Assembly: GCF_910592395.1 (NCBI RefSeq)
Contig: NC_088316.1
Coordinates: 18,602,001-18,662,000 of the forward strand
Direction: 5' to 3'
DNA length: 60,000 bases
From: Lineus longissimus
Taxonomy: Eukaryota; Nemertea; Pilidiophora; Heteronemertea; Lineidae
Shown: one piece after another, positions 46,861 through 60,000 of the stretch
Layout: each line of letters opens with the position of its first letter
Numbering within the stretch: position 1 is the stretch's first letter
Program-made: the position numbers and the translations under genes
Notes under the pieces: generated by a model
What the model saw: only the letters and a program-made list of their open reading frames with translations
Database searches by the model: none
Told to the model about the DNA's origin: nothing

Positions 46861-49800
46861 TTTTAAATAAGAAAGAAAGGAATTTGCTGTTGGGTCTGGG
46901 ATGCCGTTTCACAAAAAGATGTTCTGTGAATAAAAATAATGATATACTGCTCATGATGAGTTGAGAATTATCTTTTGACTTGAGATAATAGTCAAGTTAT
47001 TACGAAGGTTTCTGAAACACAAAGGATGTACTCTTAAACAACATGTACATCTAGCGATTTCAGTATCCAGCAAACCGATTTCTTGCAGACTTGCCAATCT
47101 CGAAAAGGTGAACATGCTGGGAAGGGTTGGCGATAATTGAATGAAAGCAACCTGTGAATCAGCTTGGGGCTTAGTTTCTACAGCTATCTTTCAATACCTA
47201 GATTGCAGGCCATATGCTAGGTAAGGTTGGCAAAATCAAGGTTTTTCATGAGATACAAAATGTCTCAAATTAAAATACATCAATTTTTTCAGACTAATGG
47301 CAAAGATACGTTCACTACAAAGAGTTGGCTTTGCAGGCCATAAAGGTCAGATAACCGATATATACAGTATGTGCCCTGTACCTTGATTAATTTTATTGGT
47401 ATATCAATGAGGCCCATTAACTCCCACTGGACAAATACATCATTCATTTAGACCATGAACTATAAATATCAGGCTGATTACTCGCTGTTCATGTTGAGAT
47501 GAATTAAGGTAAGTTCATGTTGTGATGAATAGGTATTGAAGGTATAAAATTGTGGTTCTTTATGATGGCTTTTCAGACAATGAGGTGCAGTAATCATACT
47601 GTGACTGATCCGCAACTGAATATCTTTCCTGCTGTTCATAATATATAAAGAATCAGCAGTTTCTGACTATGTCAACCTCACAGAGGGTGTGGCTGGTGGT
47701 GCCGCCTAGGATTTTCAGGTTGAACCAATAAACCTGCCAGCAGAGGTTGGTTCAGGATCATCTCACAAGATGGCATTGTGATTTATAACCAGCGGTCGGC
47801 ACCACTGGATGGCCCCACTAGTTAGATGCAGAACTAAGCAGGTTTCAAGTTCTGCAACAAGCAATCGTCCTCCATCACGGCTTTTAGCAGATCCTTACAC
47901 AATCCTAATGGCGGTGGATCCTTACACCCGACTAGGGTCATTATGTCAACTTTAAGCCAAAATGTTGCAGTTGGAAGCTTGGGTGAGGCTAGCTCTCAAA
48001 GATGTCATAAAAGTTAGAAGTACGCAGACAGCTTTTTTCAATGTACCCATGTTAAACGCAGGTGTTGAAATAGTTGGAGGTGTTTTCCTCATGTTATGAC
48101 TCTTGCAGTAAAGATTGAGTCAGTTTCACATCTTCACCAGACAAACCAACGTGTGAAAAAACTTATAGTATGGCAAGCACTTCTGAATAATATTGTAGTT
48201 TCCTTTTTCATGTGGGATAACATGAGTTACTGCCGCCTATCACTCGTGTTCAGAAGTGAATCCAGGAGTCTGAGAAAGATAAGAGGGGTCACTATAAAGA
48301 TATGCCAGAGAGAGAAAGTTTCAGGATTTACGAGTGGAGATAGTAGATTGTGTGTGCACATTGCTGGACATGACCAGAGCTGCCCTCTATACCAGAGATC
48401 TACTGCAATGTATAAGTGACAATTGGTAGTAGTTTGTGCAGCTCTTCACCGAAGTCCCAGGTCCACATGCAATCGACAACATCGCTGCTCTCCGACGTTC
48501 ACCACAGGTCGTTGAACTGAACCCCATCAGAGGACACCATCTGATTGCCAAAGAGTAACATGTGTGCTGATCGGTTTTGCAAATCCCTCATCTCTTCTAA
48601 ATCGCATTGAACACAACCTTGTGTCTGCCTTAATATACTTCTCATCCATCATAACTCCCACAACACTTACCAACATTTTCATCATGCCGAAGTAATGTAT
48701 TACATTCCCTATGATATATATTCTCTGGGTTCCTAATAAAGGAAATGAAGGAACAAGGGCAGAAGTTCTGTATCAAGCAGCGCTGATCGAGTTTATTGAT
48801 TGTCTTGGCAGAGATCAATATAGAGAGTTTGTTCCAATACCCTGGATGATTAGCAACCACCGCTCCGAGGTAACCCACTGTGTCAGGGCTACCAACCTCT
48901 CTGAGTTTAAATCCTGCTTCAGATTGTGAGTGCTGCTTGAATTGTCACAGCAACAAACCAACACATCTTGACAAACAAACACAGAAGTCAGAAAAAGATT
49001 TTGAGGAAGAACTTACCGAATCTCACCATGGCCGTCTCGTCATGGGTGAAGCTTGCTTCAAACACAACCACACACTACGGCAAAAGAAAACTTGCAAGCG
49101 CTTCAAAACATGTAACATCAAGACTGTAGTATACAATCTAAAGATAGAAACGACATAGGCCTCTTTATAGGGATGCCCTGAGAATCTAATCGACCTACCT
49201 CGCCAAAACAAGTCTTACCGAATGACACAAATGAAATCTCCTGAATTTTCTGAAAAGACCAATGCTCCCTGTTTATGAAACCCCTCAAAATATCTGAACA
49301 TAACTGGTCTTAATTTGGAGGTTAGGGAAAGCTTTTAAAGCAGATATAAGTATACTTTGTAAGGCTGATTGTTTATATTGTGTGGCTACCATGCAAGACC
49401 AGCTATCATGATCTCAACCAATTGCCTATTGAGAAAAATAATCCCTATTTATCCAATATTACTTAAGAAAGTTTAGGGGTATTATGAAGCAATACAATGG
49501 CTTACAAGTTTGCAATATTGCACTTTCACACAAAAAGGAAAAGCCAGGTTAAACCAAATCAATCAGAATAAGAAAGTTTGTGTGGCAAGCTACTTGTATC
49601 AAAAGTCCAAACCAACTGAATCAGAAAAATCTCCCCTTAGATTTGTTGTTAAAAAATGTTATAGAAAATGAAATTCAATTCTTTCATGCGGCCACCTTTC
49701 AGACAGGGACTTTTGACAGGTCAGAACTTTATTTGGGTAGGATATGCTGGGGACAACAATGGATTCCCGATAGATACACATTGTAAACTAATGTATGTAT

Positions 49801-52800
49801 CATACAGGTTATTGTGTTTTACACATGATGGAACGAAGAATATATTGCCTAATATGGTGGAAATTTTCCATCGGAAAATGACCAAAATCAAATTGGGTGG
49901 GAAAACAAGATCTTCAATATTGAATAGAGGTGCCTGGTCAATCAAGACACTATTCAACAGGTAACACAGGGAGATAATTGATTTTTACTGTTTGGGCATA
50001 GGTGGAGCCCCTCGCAAACTCAGAAATTGAACATGAAATCACATTTTGGTCACAGACTGACATCTTCCCACAGCGCTAGTGTTTGTTAACATGTATCATT
50101 CCTAAATTACACCCTGTGAGCGTTATTCAGAAACAAGCTTGCCATAGTAGGATGCAGACTGATGAACTGATCAAACTTGGGGGCAGGTGCATCAGTAAAT
50201 GTCATCAATACTCGGCAGACGATATATACCAATCATTTGTATGTCATTACTGGGAAGGGGACCTAAACCACATGGTGTCAAAGGCTCATCATTATTGTCA
50301 TGTTCATATTGGAAAAAGAGAAATGTCCATCCCCATATGATCAAGCTGAACATGGACCGTCAACTTGTGAATGTCAGCATAGCGCTGCAGTTGCACAACT
50401 ATTTTGCAACATGCAAAATATCAATCAGCTTAGTTTAATTGATTGTTTAATGAGTTGCAAATATGTCATCAACACAAACAGGCCTTGAGTATCAATCATT
50501 TGGTGAATCTATCAAAACATTGCACCTCGAATGCCTGAATATAAATGATAACACTGAAATCAGTGGATCTGAAAGGCCGATGCTTCTGAACTGACAACGA
50601 GAGAATGGTAGCAAATTGCGTAAAGGGGAAGCCAATACCCATGTCGAGGGAAACGGATGTTGACGCTAGATGCGTGTAGCCTGTTGGTAATCTATGTGAA
50701 CTTGGGACTGTGTATCAATTCTATCTGGATGGGGATCTAAAAGTAATGATATTCCAACTGGCAAGTAGCAGTAATTGACAAAGCGATTGTTGCTATAAAC
50801 ACAAAGTTAGACATACCTTACTATTTTGGCACCATAATGAGACCAATTACCTGAGACTAACAATACTAAGTATATGCAGGCAATGCCCATCATTCACAGT
50901 GCAATATTGTAACTTCAAACTGCTAGTTATTATCAGATATGAAAAAGAAAGATTTGGCCAGTAGGTGAGGATTGGGGGGGGGGGGCGGGCGGGGTCTATG
51001 CACCCTGAGTTTTTTGTGTCCGAAGCCAACATGGCTTTCATGCGCAGGTGACCTTGAAAATGAAACCCTATCTATGCTTAATCCATGCTTAATATGTGAG
51101 CGGTATCAATGATATCTCAATGTATCGATTCTTACCACCTCTTATTTCTCTTTAGTTCATATTTCAAATCACATGGTAGCCAGCCTGGCTGGAGTCAAGT
51201 ACCAAGAGTCACGCCATCTTGGAATCTTGGACCTCACCTTGATAACCCCAAGCCAGGTGCAGCAGAAAAGCCAAGAAAAAACATCATCATTTACTTGGTT
51301 AATTAAGTCTTTATGTCTAATGTGGTCGGGGCTCCTGGAATCCCCAAGGCCAACCCTGCGACCAGGAGAGATATCAGTAGGGTTGCTAATAGCTTGTAAT
51401 GTAAGCTACTAGACTACCTCGAGGTTTAGGTTGGGTTACTCATACTTTAAACTTTTTATTTACAAGTAATTTGCTCAAATGGAAAATGCTTGCTGCAAAC
51501 AAAACATGACTCAGGGGCTCATGTGGTTTTCTAGGCAAGGTTCCTTGGAATCAACACTGTTAATTTGTGAATGCATCCCAGATGATCTCGCCTCAAGAAA
51601 ACTTCACTTAAAGCATTCTCTTCAAAAGACTGCCATCAACGAGATAGCCAAAACGATTGATTTTTTAGGGTTTTATGCAATGTTTTCAAATAAGTATGGT
51701 CGTAAAATATGAATAAGCTTTGTGTGCAGAGCTCAGAGAAAGATTAGCCCAATAGCAGTTGGAGACTTTCCCACTGGGTTTTAAGGGCCTTGGATCGGTT
51801 TTCCTCAATCTCAATGCCACAAAACATCAGAAAGTGTCAGCGATTGGAATTCTATTAGACCTGCTGTTGGCATACCAGACAAAAAAGAAGAATCTCGAGG
51901 GGAATATTATGGTCATGCAAATATCCAATATGATAATATTGCGAGACCAATATCAATGCAAAACTCACCTCTTGAATTCTGCCCTGCAAGCCTCTGGAAA
52001 CCCTGGCATAAATGTGTAATATTCCATAGTAAGAAGATCATATCAAAAGATATATGAGAGACACCACAGATCATCGATCCTTATCACAGAAAGGTTCAAA
52101 AGGTGTGAATTACCCTGGATGTGGTTATAACCAATGGAAATGTTGCTGCTAGAATCATTGGTACTTTCACTACCAGTAAGTAATTGCAATAACCCTCATT
52201 GAATCCATATGTAACTCCGAGCTGATTCCTTTGGCAACAGGTAAACTGTTGTTTCAGGATCGGAAAACCTGGGACGATCCAATCTCCAAGTACCTTACAG
52301 AGTCTAGATCAAAACTGTATCAATAGAAAATCCCAAAAACAGAATGTTCCTGTGGCAATTTGGTATCTCTATGTTGTTTCAGGATCTGGGAAACTTGATG
52401 AAAGATTTGCTTCTAAGTTCTACATGTAGCTCATCTTCAGCAAGCCTTTATGGTCCACTTCCAGATCCTCGCAGAGTAGTGGTCAAAAGTCATCAGAATA
52501 CGAGTCAATAATTCAACTTGCTTCCTTTTGTCAACTAAGAATCGGTCGTCACGGGTCAAGCTCTTGATTTCCTTCCAGAGCAATCCATAAAATAACCTGA
52601 ATATAAATACCACGGTCGTCACCATTAAGAAGCCCAGGTACCTATGACTATTTCACACCGAATGAACCCGACCAATAAGCTATCCTGAGCAAACTCTGTA
52701 CTGCAGTTTTTTTTGCAGATAATCTCAGTTTCAACCATTGGATGCTGCGAATGCCATGTCAACCAACAATGCCAGGTGCCAGGTTAAAACTGGTGAAACC

Positions 52801-55800
52801 AGTCAAGTCAACTCTTCAAAATAGCAAGTAAGGGAATCTAAACTATCGATGGTACCTTTGCAGTCCGAGAGGTGCACAGCGACACTTTATTCAACAATAA
52901 AGTTCACTTTGAATCTTGAAATTTCGATATCCTTCGGAAAAGTTCATTTTCATTTCGATGATTTCATAACATTTCATTTCATACCGCTTCATTCTGGGTT
53001 TCCTCAGTAACCAAGCCTGGAGCAACCTCTCGAAACAAAGTATCAAGGTGTTGTAGAGAACATGTCGAAGGATCCTACTCATTCAACAGAGTCAGCATGA
53101 AGCGATTAAACAGTTAAAATCCTCACGCTGTGAACAAGATACCACTCCAAGAAAACATGGGTTTCTGAAACTAAATGTAACAACTGACGGGTTTATGTAC
53201 CGGCCGTTTTTTTCTCCTCGGGTTCACCCACAATTCTCTCAAGCAAGCGCAATGAGTTTTTTCAAGCGTTGGAGCGTTCTGGTCAGAAAGAGCAATATAA
53301 GAAAATTGCCTGCAGATAATGTGCTTTATTCGAATTGTTTCCCTTCCTTTCTCATTAAAAATAATTACGGCTAATGTGATCTGACACCAATTACTGTCAG
53401 AATGTCTTTCATTGATGACAGAGGATGGGAGCAATTAGCATCAGGAGATGCATTATCATTCAAAACAAGGATATATCATAGATAGATGTGCGATGAAATA
53501 TAACACTGAATAAGCAAATTACCAAGAATCATTTTAGCAAGGTCAATCGGGTGACTTATAGATTTATGGCCCTTTCTCTTAAGTGCTACCCAGCAGTAAT
53601 CACATTAGACCTTAGATATGGTCAGTGCAAATGATATTGATAAATATAGAAATTTCACAAATATCAAAGAGAATACGATGATAGGACCTTACCTAAAGAA
53701 CCCTGATATACTCCGCGGGGTACACATCCTCATTTTCATTCTAAAACGTTGCATCAACAACTCGGTATTCCACATGTACGAGCAAAAAACATCCACAGGA
53801 TGCCGTCACAAAAAACATGATTAAAATTTCCCCTCATATTCCAACTAATTTCGCTAATACGCATTGATGAGCAGATAAATTCCAAGATTACTGAACATAA
53901 TTATCACTAACGATGTATGCAGCGCGGTAATTCGATTCAAATTGAGTGAATCTAACTGGTAAAATTTGGGCATTCTAAGGCAGTCATTGACTTTATGAGT
54001 TGGCTTACACTTGACGAGTCTCGGTAGCCAGAATCCAGAGGTTTGAGATCATATATACATGTTATGAGTTATTCATGAATGCCTTAACCTGACTACCCAG
54101 TCTTAGAATATACTAAACTATTGATTTTTATCTGTACAGGATGATACCATGTTGATGAGAGATAGGAAATGATAATTTAACAAGCCACGGTGGACAGAAT
54201 CTAATGGTTTTGGTAAGACGATGCAGACTTCATTAACACTCCAACCTGACTTTCATGTCTTCCCCTCAATTATGGACATCTTTTGTACAATCAAAATCAA
54301 ACATGCTTGCTGACGAAGGTTTCAAAACTGCACTTGTCATGTTATCCATATAACTCGAATGGATTTGGTAAGGGGCCAAAAAGTGAGCCAAAAATTATCA
54401 AGGACAAGTTATTTGTTATCAGCAGTTAATTCAAGGCAGTATAGGCCCTTTGCCAGATAAGCCGGTACCACCTAGGGTCGGGCAAACAAACCATCTCTAC
54501 AATAGATCCTCACGGTAAAAGACGCCAAGACAATGGCTCGAGAGACGTAGGGCCTATTCATCTGCGAATTGCAGATCTAAGGAATGATGAATACTGCCTT
54601 TAATTCACTGCTGATGCTATGTGAAGAGAATGTTAAATACATCTGTAAACCAACTCACCAAGTTGTCAGCATAGTCAGCCTCTCAAATTGGAATTGAGAA
54701 TTTTGCTATGCATGGACTAAGCCCCTAAACAGTTGGAGTCAATTGATCAATTAAGTGTCACGGAAGACGGACGATGCAGTATCGTAAAGGTTCCCCCCCC
54801 CCCCGAACGTTGAGCTAAAAAGTTAGACAAGCTTCTTTGCCCTTTTGATCCATGGGGTTAATTCATGATTTTATAGTTACTAATTTACCTTAGCAACCTG
54901 AAAGAAGTCTGTGAAAGGTCAAATGTAACATGAATAAACAGTCAAAATCGATCGAATGTGACAGCCCAGTGTCAAACAGTGTGTTCAATATTGTCACAAA
55001 TAGAAAAATTGAAAGACCAACTACTCGTTACAAATTATTGACCGATTCTCTAGTATGTTTACAAAGTTTCTTATTAATGGGAAACTTGAGAATGGAAGGT
55101 TTGGAGAGTAAACAGCCAGGTTTTCAGCCAACAAACAGTAGTTTGACATCAACATTTGATGAAGATATGAACAGTTGTAGCAGAACTTTCATTTACGTGC
55201 CAAAACAAAACTGATGCATGCGACAATTTTTGAAACGAAACTTCCTCTTTCACGCCAATGTTGAGTTGGGAATTCTAAGAAGCAGGAGCTCCAACAAACA
55301 AGAAACACATAATTGAAAGTTAGCATAGGATATTCATAGCAACCCATGAGATGGCCATGCTACACAAATATTTCATCAACCAAAAATATGGAAAGTGCTC
55401 TCATCTCCCACGAAGGCTAAACGCTGCATCGAAGACTTAATCAACCGAAATTCACCCGCGTATTTATGCACCTCCTTCACTGGAATAGCTATAAGAAGTT
55501 ATTCGGCACAAGTGGGGCTCATCTGCAAGGAAGCCAACTGTTCTGCAAGTGTAACTTTATGGTTCATTTGAGTGGCTCGTCTCCACTAGTTTGCACACCC
55601 TCCTGGCAAGGGCCAATATTTAGTAAGTGCATAGATTAAGGGTTGTATTCATGAAATGCCGACATCCGCAGTGCTTTCCCACAAGGCCAATGATAATGAC
55701 ACATCTTACAAGTCATTTTCCACAAATCACATCTAAAATTTCATGAAAATTGTATTTTCAACCCCAATTACTACTAATAATTACACAGCAGTACAAATTA

Positions 55801-58192
55801 TTCTCAGGTAACGGCTTAAATAGAAAGCACTAAAATGGTCCTACCTGCTACAGCAGACCCTGAGGGCATGGTTCCCCATGTCATAATCCAGTACAGCCGC
55901 CTCCCCCGGCATCCCAATAACCAATGTGACAAGGTTACACGCCAAACACAGCTCGTATCGGATTTTCGCTTTGATGAAATTTATTGAATGGGTGCATCGC
56001 AACCCTATAATGGCTGTCAATTAGTACCGGTCGAGCACTAGATAGAAAGATGAGAGAAGCTCTACAAAGACATCATGATGCTTTAGGTATAGATCTTAGA
56101 TTGACTGTCTTTGGCTTCTGCAACCTTCAAAGGCATTTGGTTAACCTGAATTGTCACAGTATCGATTGCTATCCATACCGTAAACAAGGGTACTGAAAGA
56201 CACCTCTGAATCTTGGCACTCATGGCACTACGATATATCAAACAAATCCTTAAAAAGTGTAAAAATTGCCATCTTGATGATCTCAGTTATATCTTTTTAT
56301 TTCATGAAACAACATATTTGATGGTTCTTTTGCACTGAAATGTGTTTTAAATGGCCACTTTTAACTCAAAATATCGAAGCATACCTCTATCGAATGTCAT
56401 AATATGACAAAGATCTCTGACACTGGTGATAGTGATTAAGTGAAATGCCCAATTTGTTTTGAGCAAGGACTGGCAATATTGGAAGAACAACAATTCCATC
56501 TGGAGACCAAACCATGAACTAAATCCAATGGCCAGTATGCCTTTGGTGGATATCCACCAAACCAAGAAAGTCTATGCAATTTACACGAGGACTGTCAAAG
56601 CAGGAAAATGCAATTGCAAGCAAGGTAGAAAAGGAAAAGACAGCAAGTAATTGTACAACAACAGAACATTTTTTGATAGCGTGCTAAAAATATTAACACC
56701 TAAGACGCTGACCTCATTATGTCAAAAGAATAAAGCACATACAAATATTTACAAGGTTTTTTAGAGCCACAAAGGATGCGATGCATTGATTATAATCTAC
56801 CAATACTGTACTGAAGCCACCAATCATGCTGATTTTAAAAAGCCATTTCATAACATTTTTGACATGTTTTTCCATTTTTAGACAATTGGAACAATAAGGG
56901 AGACAAGAGCCAGGTAGGCACTGGCCACATCCAGGAATTGTCAAAAATTTTACGAATGACAGTTACAAGCATTGGCAAAAGCTAGTCCAAGTGGCTTACC
57001 CGCCATTTACGCTATCGCAAGAAGGTGAAGAAGCTTCGACTGAAAAAAAGATTTCCAATGTCACAAAGCCAACAAAAATCTAGAGAAGACGTTAACTCTG
57101 TCCAGCCCATCTGGTGAGCTGAAAAAGGTGGGGATGGTCTTTTTTGTGCCTACTTTCCAAAATACAGTTACACAAACTTTGATTGAGTGTATTTTAGGAC
57201 CAATACAAAGGCCCGCTGTGGGAGGATGAGAAAGACCTACCTATCTGGAAGCTCTCCTCACCCTCAATGTTGATATCATCAGCAAATGGAAGATCTTCGA
57301 TCATTACGAAGCAAATTTGGGAAGCACAGATAATCTGAAATAAGATTTTTGTTTTTCAGTTTCATGCTTATAATTTACACAAGCAACATGGCTCACAGTC
57401 CGACAGGATGCCACAGCACGTTCGAGAGGGTAGGACCATGGCCGTCTGGGGATTAGAATAACATGGCCCGAGTCCCAGGCACTGCTTAGGTCATTACTCA
57501 TCATCATTATATATCAAATAAGGGAGTGGTGATATCTACGCACCTAATGACATTCTGGTGACGTGGCGATATAATGTACATGACTAACAATACATGTAGG
57601 CCTATGTCTGACTTTGCATCGTTTTGTTGAGATGAATTGATGCAGGGCACAGGCCTACGGACTACGAAGGCCAGGGAGTCATCAGTACCACTACCAGGTC
57701 CAGGTGGCCAGAGCCGATAGGACTACCGTGTACCGGCAGCCACTCATTCATTCAACGGCCTAACATGCATCAACATGGGCCATGGCTGCTTCACTGACTG
57801 TACAGCTTACACTATACAGACTACAGTACAGTACATACAGCATACAACAATAAATGCTCAGTATGCTGCGCTACTATACTAGGCCTACCTGGTTCTTTAA
57901 CCTTCTTTGAACAGCAACATCATCATGACATACCTTTTCAGGGCCTTTGTGAACACAGACAACAATTTGATACTCGTATCCAAAGACGTTATCACGGTTA
58001 TTCAACAGAACAACAAAATACACATCGCGGAGTTTACACCGGAAGCAGGTGCTTGTTGTTCTTCCTGGATTGTGCAGACAGCCTTTGCGCAGCCGGAACA
58101 AGATATTTTGCAATACTCTCGCGCAACACTAAATCTTTATTCCAGTCGTTTTTGACTTCGCAGATTTCTTGCTTAAGTGAGACTAAAAAAAC
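46861..58192. other. Intergenic region between KLHL and EMC6
   Basis: About 11 kb with only short open frames that have no recognisable domains and no consistent splice neighbours. It holds G-rich tracts at 50976-50998 (plus strand, a possible quadruplex) and a poly-C run at 54795. No RNA gene was found by eye. The part nearest 58192 should include the EMC6 promoter. Confidence 0.5.
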
Positions 58193-59587
58193 ATGGCGAC
58201 CACTTTCGCAGTTCGTACGAAAAAAGAGAGAAAAGGTGAATATTTCACACTTATCGTTTGTCTCGATTGTTTAATTGGAGCGTATTGGAAATGTTATATA
58301 CCAACAATATCAAATAACCATTTTTCTATATTTTAATCTTTTGTGTTTCAGAGTAATTTTGTTTGAAACTTGATAGTTATTGTTGTTTCCATTTGTCGGA
58401 TGCTGAAATGTGCAACCTGTTTTCGGACGTATGATGTCTGTTTTCTAACATTTTCAGCGAAATCCAAAGATCCAGAAAAGAGAGAGGGTATATTGGTGTA
58501 TTGTTTATTGGTGCACCACTGTTTCCACCAAAATCAGGAATATTAACTACTTTTTTTACTGACAAGTCAAATTGGAAGTGGCGAAAGCAATCTCAAATTT
58601 CTTCACTTCCACCTAAACCAAACCGTTGTGTGAATTATACCAGGCATTTATGAAATTTCACAATCTTCTCGTATTTGTGTCCAATAGGTAGGCTTCATTG
58701 CACATTGTCATTGTGGAGGTACAGGTTGTTACAGCTCCTGATTTAGGCTACATAGCATACGACCCTTTAGAAGTTGGCCAAGAAGTTGCGACGGTACGAT
58801 TTAAGACAATGGGGGACTGCTAAAATTTGAATTTTGCCAACTGGCAAAGTGAGGATGCAATCATTCCCGATTCCACATTTACCCCATTGTAACTTCCGGG
58901 CCAATTTCTTAAGTGTCGTATTGCATTCAAGTGCAAAAACATCAGTTAGTGCAGCAGGACAGTCAATGGCCATAGCCCCTTTTCCCAAAATGTGTGAATT
59001 ATTTAGATTATTATATAATATGCGACATCAAACTAACATTGTTTTATTTAAACTGTACCATGACAATGTGCGAAGACACATATTGCACTTGCTGCATGCA
59101 TTTTGGGCTTTTGATCTTGTTCTAATTCCAGCTTCCATGTCATTATCTTCAGCATTGATGTTCAGAAAGGACAAGTATCAACTTTTATTGTAATATAACA
59201 TTCAAGGTATTATTTTCAGGATCGATGTGCAAGAAAAAAGCTTTAACCTCGGTATAACATAATGATTGCAAGAAAATAAAGAGTCCAGATTTCTGATAAT
59301 ATGTAATAGAGTAGATCGTTGGTAGCTGAGCAGGAGAGTAGCACTCCAAACGCCTCTTCATTTTCACACTTGGTTTGGCGAGATTAGCAAAATAGCTAAA
59401 GCAAATTGTTGTTTTATTTTCAGCTGAACCGGTTGCATTCAGTGAAGCTGCCCTGCGCCAAAATGCGGCAGTTTTGGACTACTGCCGGACGTCGATGTGC
59501 GCCTTGGCAGGAAGCACAGCAGGAATCATGGGACTGACTGGCCTCTATGGGTTCATCTTTTACTTTGTTACTGCCTTCATATTGTCA
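58193..59587 (+). CDS. EMC6: EMC6, ER membrane protein complex subunit 6 (first two coding exons)
   Basis: EMC6 is a small integral subunit of the ER membrane complex, which inserts tail-anchored and multipass proteins into the ER membrane. Exon 58193-58235 encodes [14 protein letters not shown] plus one base, then a G|GTGAAT donor. Exon 59424-59587 follows a TTTTCAG acceptor and encodes [40 protein letters not shown] and [15 protein letters not shown], ending at TCA|GTAAGT. The block [11 protein letters not shown] and the first membrane helix match human EMC6 almost residue for residue. The 69 codons seen leave about 40 (second and third helices) for an exon past the right edge. The start codon sits in ACATGGCGAC, a TISU/YY1-like context common at housekeeping promoters. 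Confidence 0.93.
58236..59423 (+). other. EMC6 intron 1 (1.19 kb)
   Basis: A GTGAAT donor and a TTTTATTTTCAG acceptor with a good pyrimidine tract frame this intron. It interrupts codon 15 after its first base. I see no other feature inside. Confidence 0.85.
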
Positions 59588-59762
59588 GTAAGTATAATGA
59601 AGATATCTACTGTACATTCTGTACGGTAGTTTCTCCATGTCATATCATAATTGAAAAGAATCTTGTGGGATATTGTTCAAGACTAATGTTTCAAGAACTT
59701 GTGACCTCTCACCTGCCAACGTTTTGTTTTGTCACTCTTGTTGACTGAGCTTTTGTTCTGTG

Positions 59763-60000
59763 TTTTTAGCTCACCTCTTAGCAGAGGTGAGCTTATCCCA
59801 TACCGTGGCGTCCGTCGTCCGTCGTCCGTCGTCGTCGTCGTCGTCGTCGTCGTCCGTCGTCGTCCGTCGTCCGTTAGCAGGGCACGTTTCGTAACTGTTA
59901 GAGCTATTGAGTTGAAACTTGGGACACATGTACCCTTATGTAATGACACCTTGGACACTAAGTTTCGGTCCGATTCATTTCATGGTTTGGCCACCAGGGG
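59763..60000. mobile_element. Second copy of the hairpin-ended element, inverted, truncated by the window edge
   Basis: The sequence is the reverse complement of 44520-44760: hairpin 59768-59793, CCGTGGCGTCC, a GTC-rich tract (about 59809-59870), then GGGCACGTTTCGTAACTGTT and onward. Nearly every base matches over the 120 bases right of the tract. It lies in the second EMC6 intron, if that intron continues past the edge. Confidence 0.8.

Noticed and set aside
57304-57507. Minus-strand frame MMMSNDLSSAWDSG as alternative KLHL start exon
   Set aside because: Possible donors give phases 0 or 1, while the BTB exon needs phase 2; the 46335 exon fits.
57944-58113. Minus-strand frame (MQNILFRLRKGCLHNPGR...) ending at AAAAG|GTATGT, a possible first exon divergent from EMC6
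   Set aside because: No recognisable protein and no matching downstream exon; the same bases also read as an acceptor on the plus strand, so the splice signal is ambiguous.

Overview
This is a stretch of animal nuclear genome. Genes are split by GT-AG introns, from under 200 bases to about 22 kb, and the DNA between exons is AT-rich and full of transposon remains. The two well-preserved proteins look strongly vertebrate-like, and tRNA-derived SINEs, palindromic MITEs and a pogo-type transposon are present. That suits a marine invertebrate, probably a lophotrochozoan, but the species cannot be named from this window.

Three protein-coding genes are supported. (1) The 5' part of an ATRX orthologue lies on the minus strand at 179-5693: six coding exons and 1012 codons covering the N-terminus, the ADD zinc-finger module and a long charged linker. 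The SNF2 helicase part lies beyond the left edge. (2) A complete Kelch-like gene orthologous to vertebrate KLHL1/KLHL4/KLHL5 lies on the minus strand at 14938-46335: ten coding exons, 626 residues, BTB-BACK-six Kelch repeats. Its first coding exon is separated from the BTB exon by 22 kb. Its 3' UTR probably runs to about 12960. (3) The first two coding exons of EMC6 (ER membrane protein complex subunit 6) lie on the plus strand at 58193-59587. Its last exon is beyond the right edge. I see no functional link among the three genes.

Between ATRX and KLHL, 7.1-12.9 kb is a repeat cluster. It begins with a 2.1-kb pogo/Tigger-like transposon that has perfect terminal inverted repeats and an uninterrupted transposase ORF, but an Asn where the first catalytic Asp is expected. 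Two bases on is a 1.3-kb foldback element whose arms are 56-bp minisatellites carrying an 18-bp palindrome. Then come a ten-copy 68-bp tandem array joined to a non-LTR retrotransposon fragment, a set of diverged repeats sharing an AACCAGCTGG core, and a degenerate SINE.

Other mobile DNA sits in introns and intergenic DNA. There is a palindromic MITE in ATRX intron 4, a 751-bp TA-flanked MITE in the last KLHL intron, SINEs near 31.55 and 45.0 kb, and a 1.1-kb element at 43.6-44.8 kb. That last element has roughly 300-bp tandem units bearing nuclear-receptor half-sites, a GAC-rich tract and a hairpin terminus, and it recurs inverted at the right edge inside the EMC6 region. The 46.4-58.1 kb interval has no gene I can support. 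Exon limits were set by matching splice signals, reading phase and remembered family sequence; no alignment was run.
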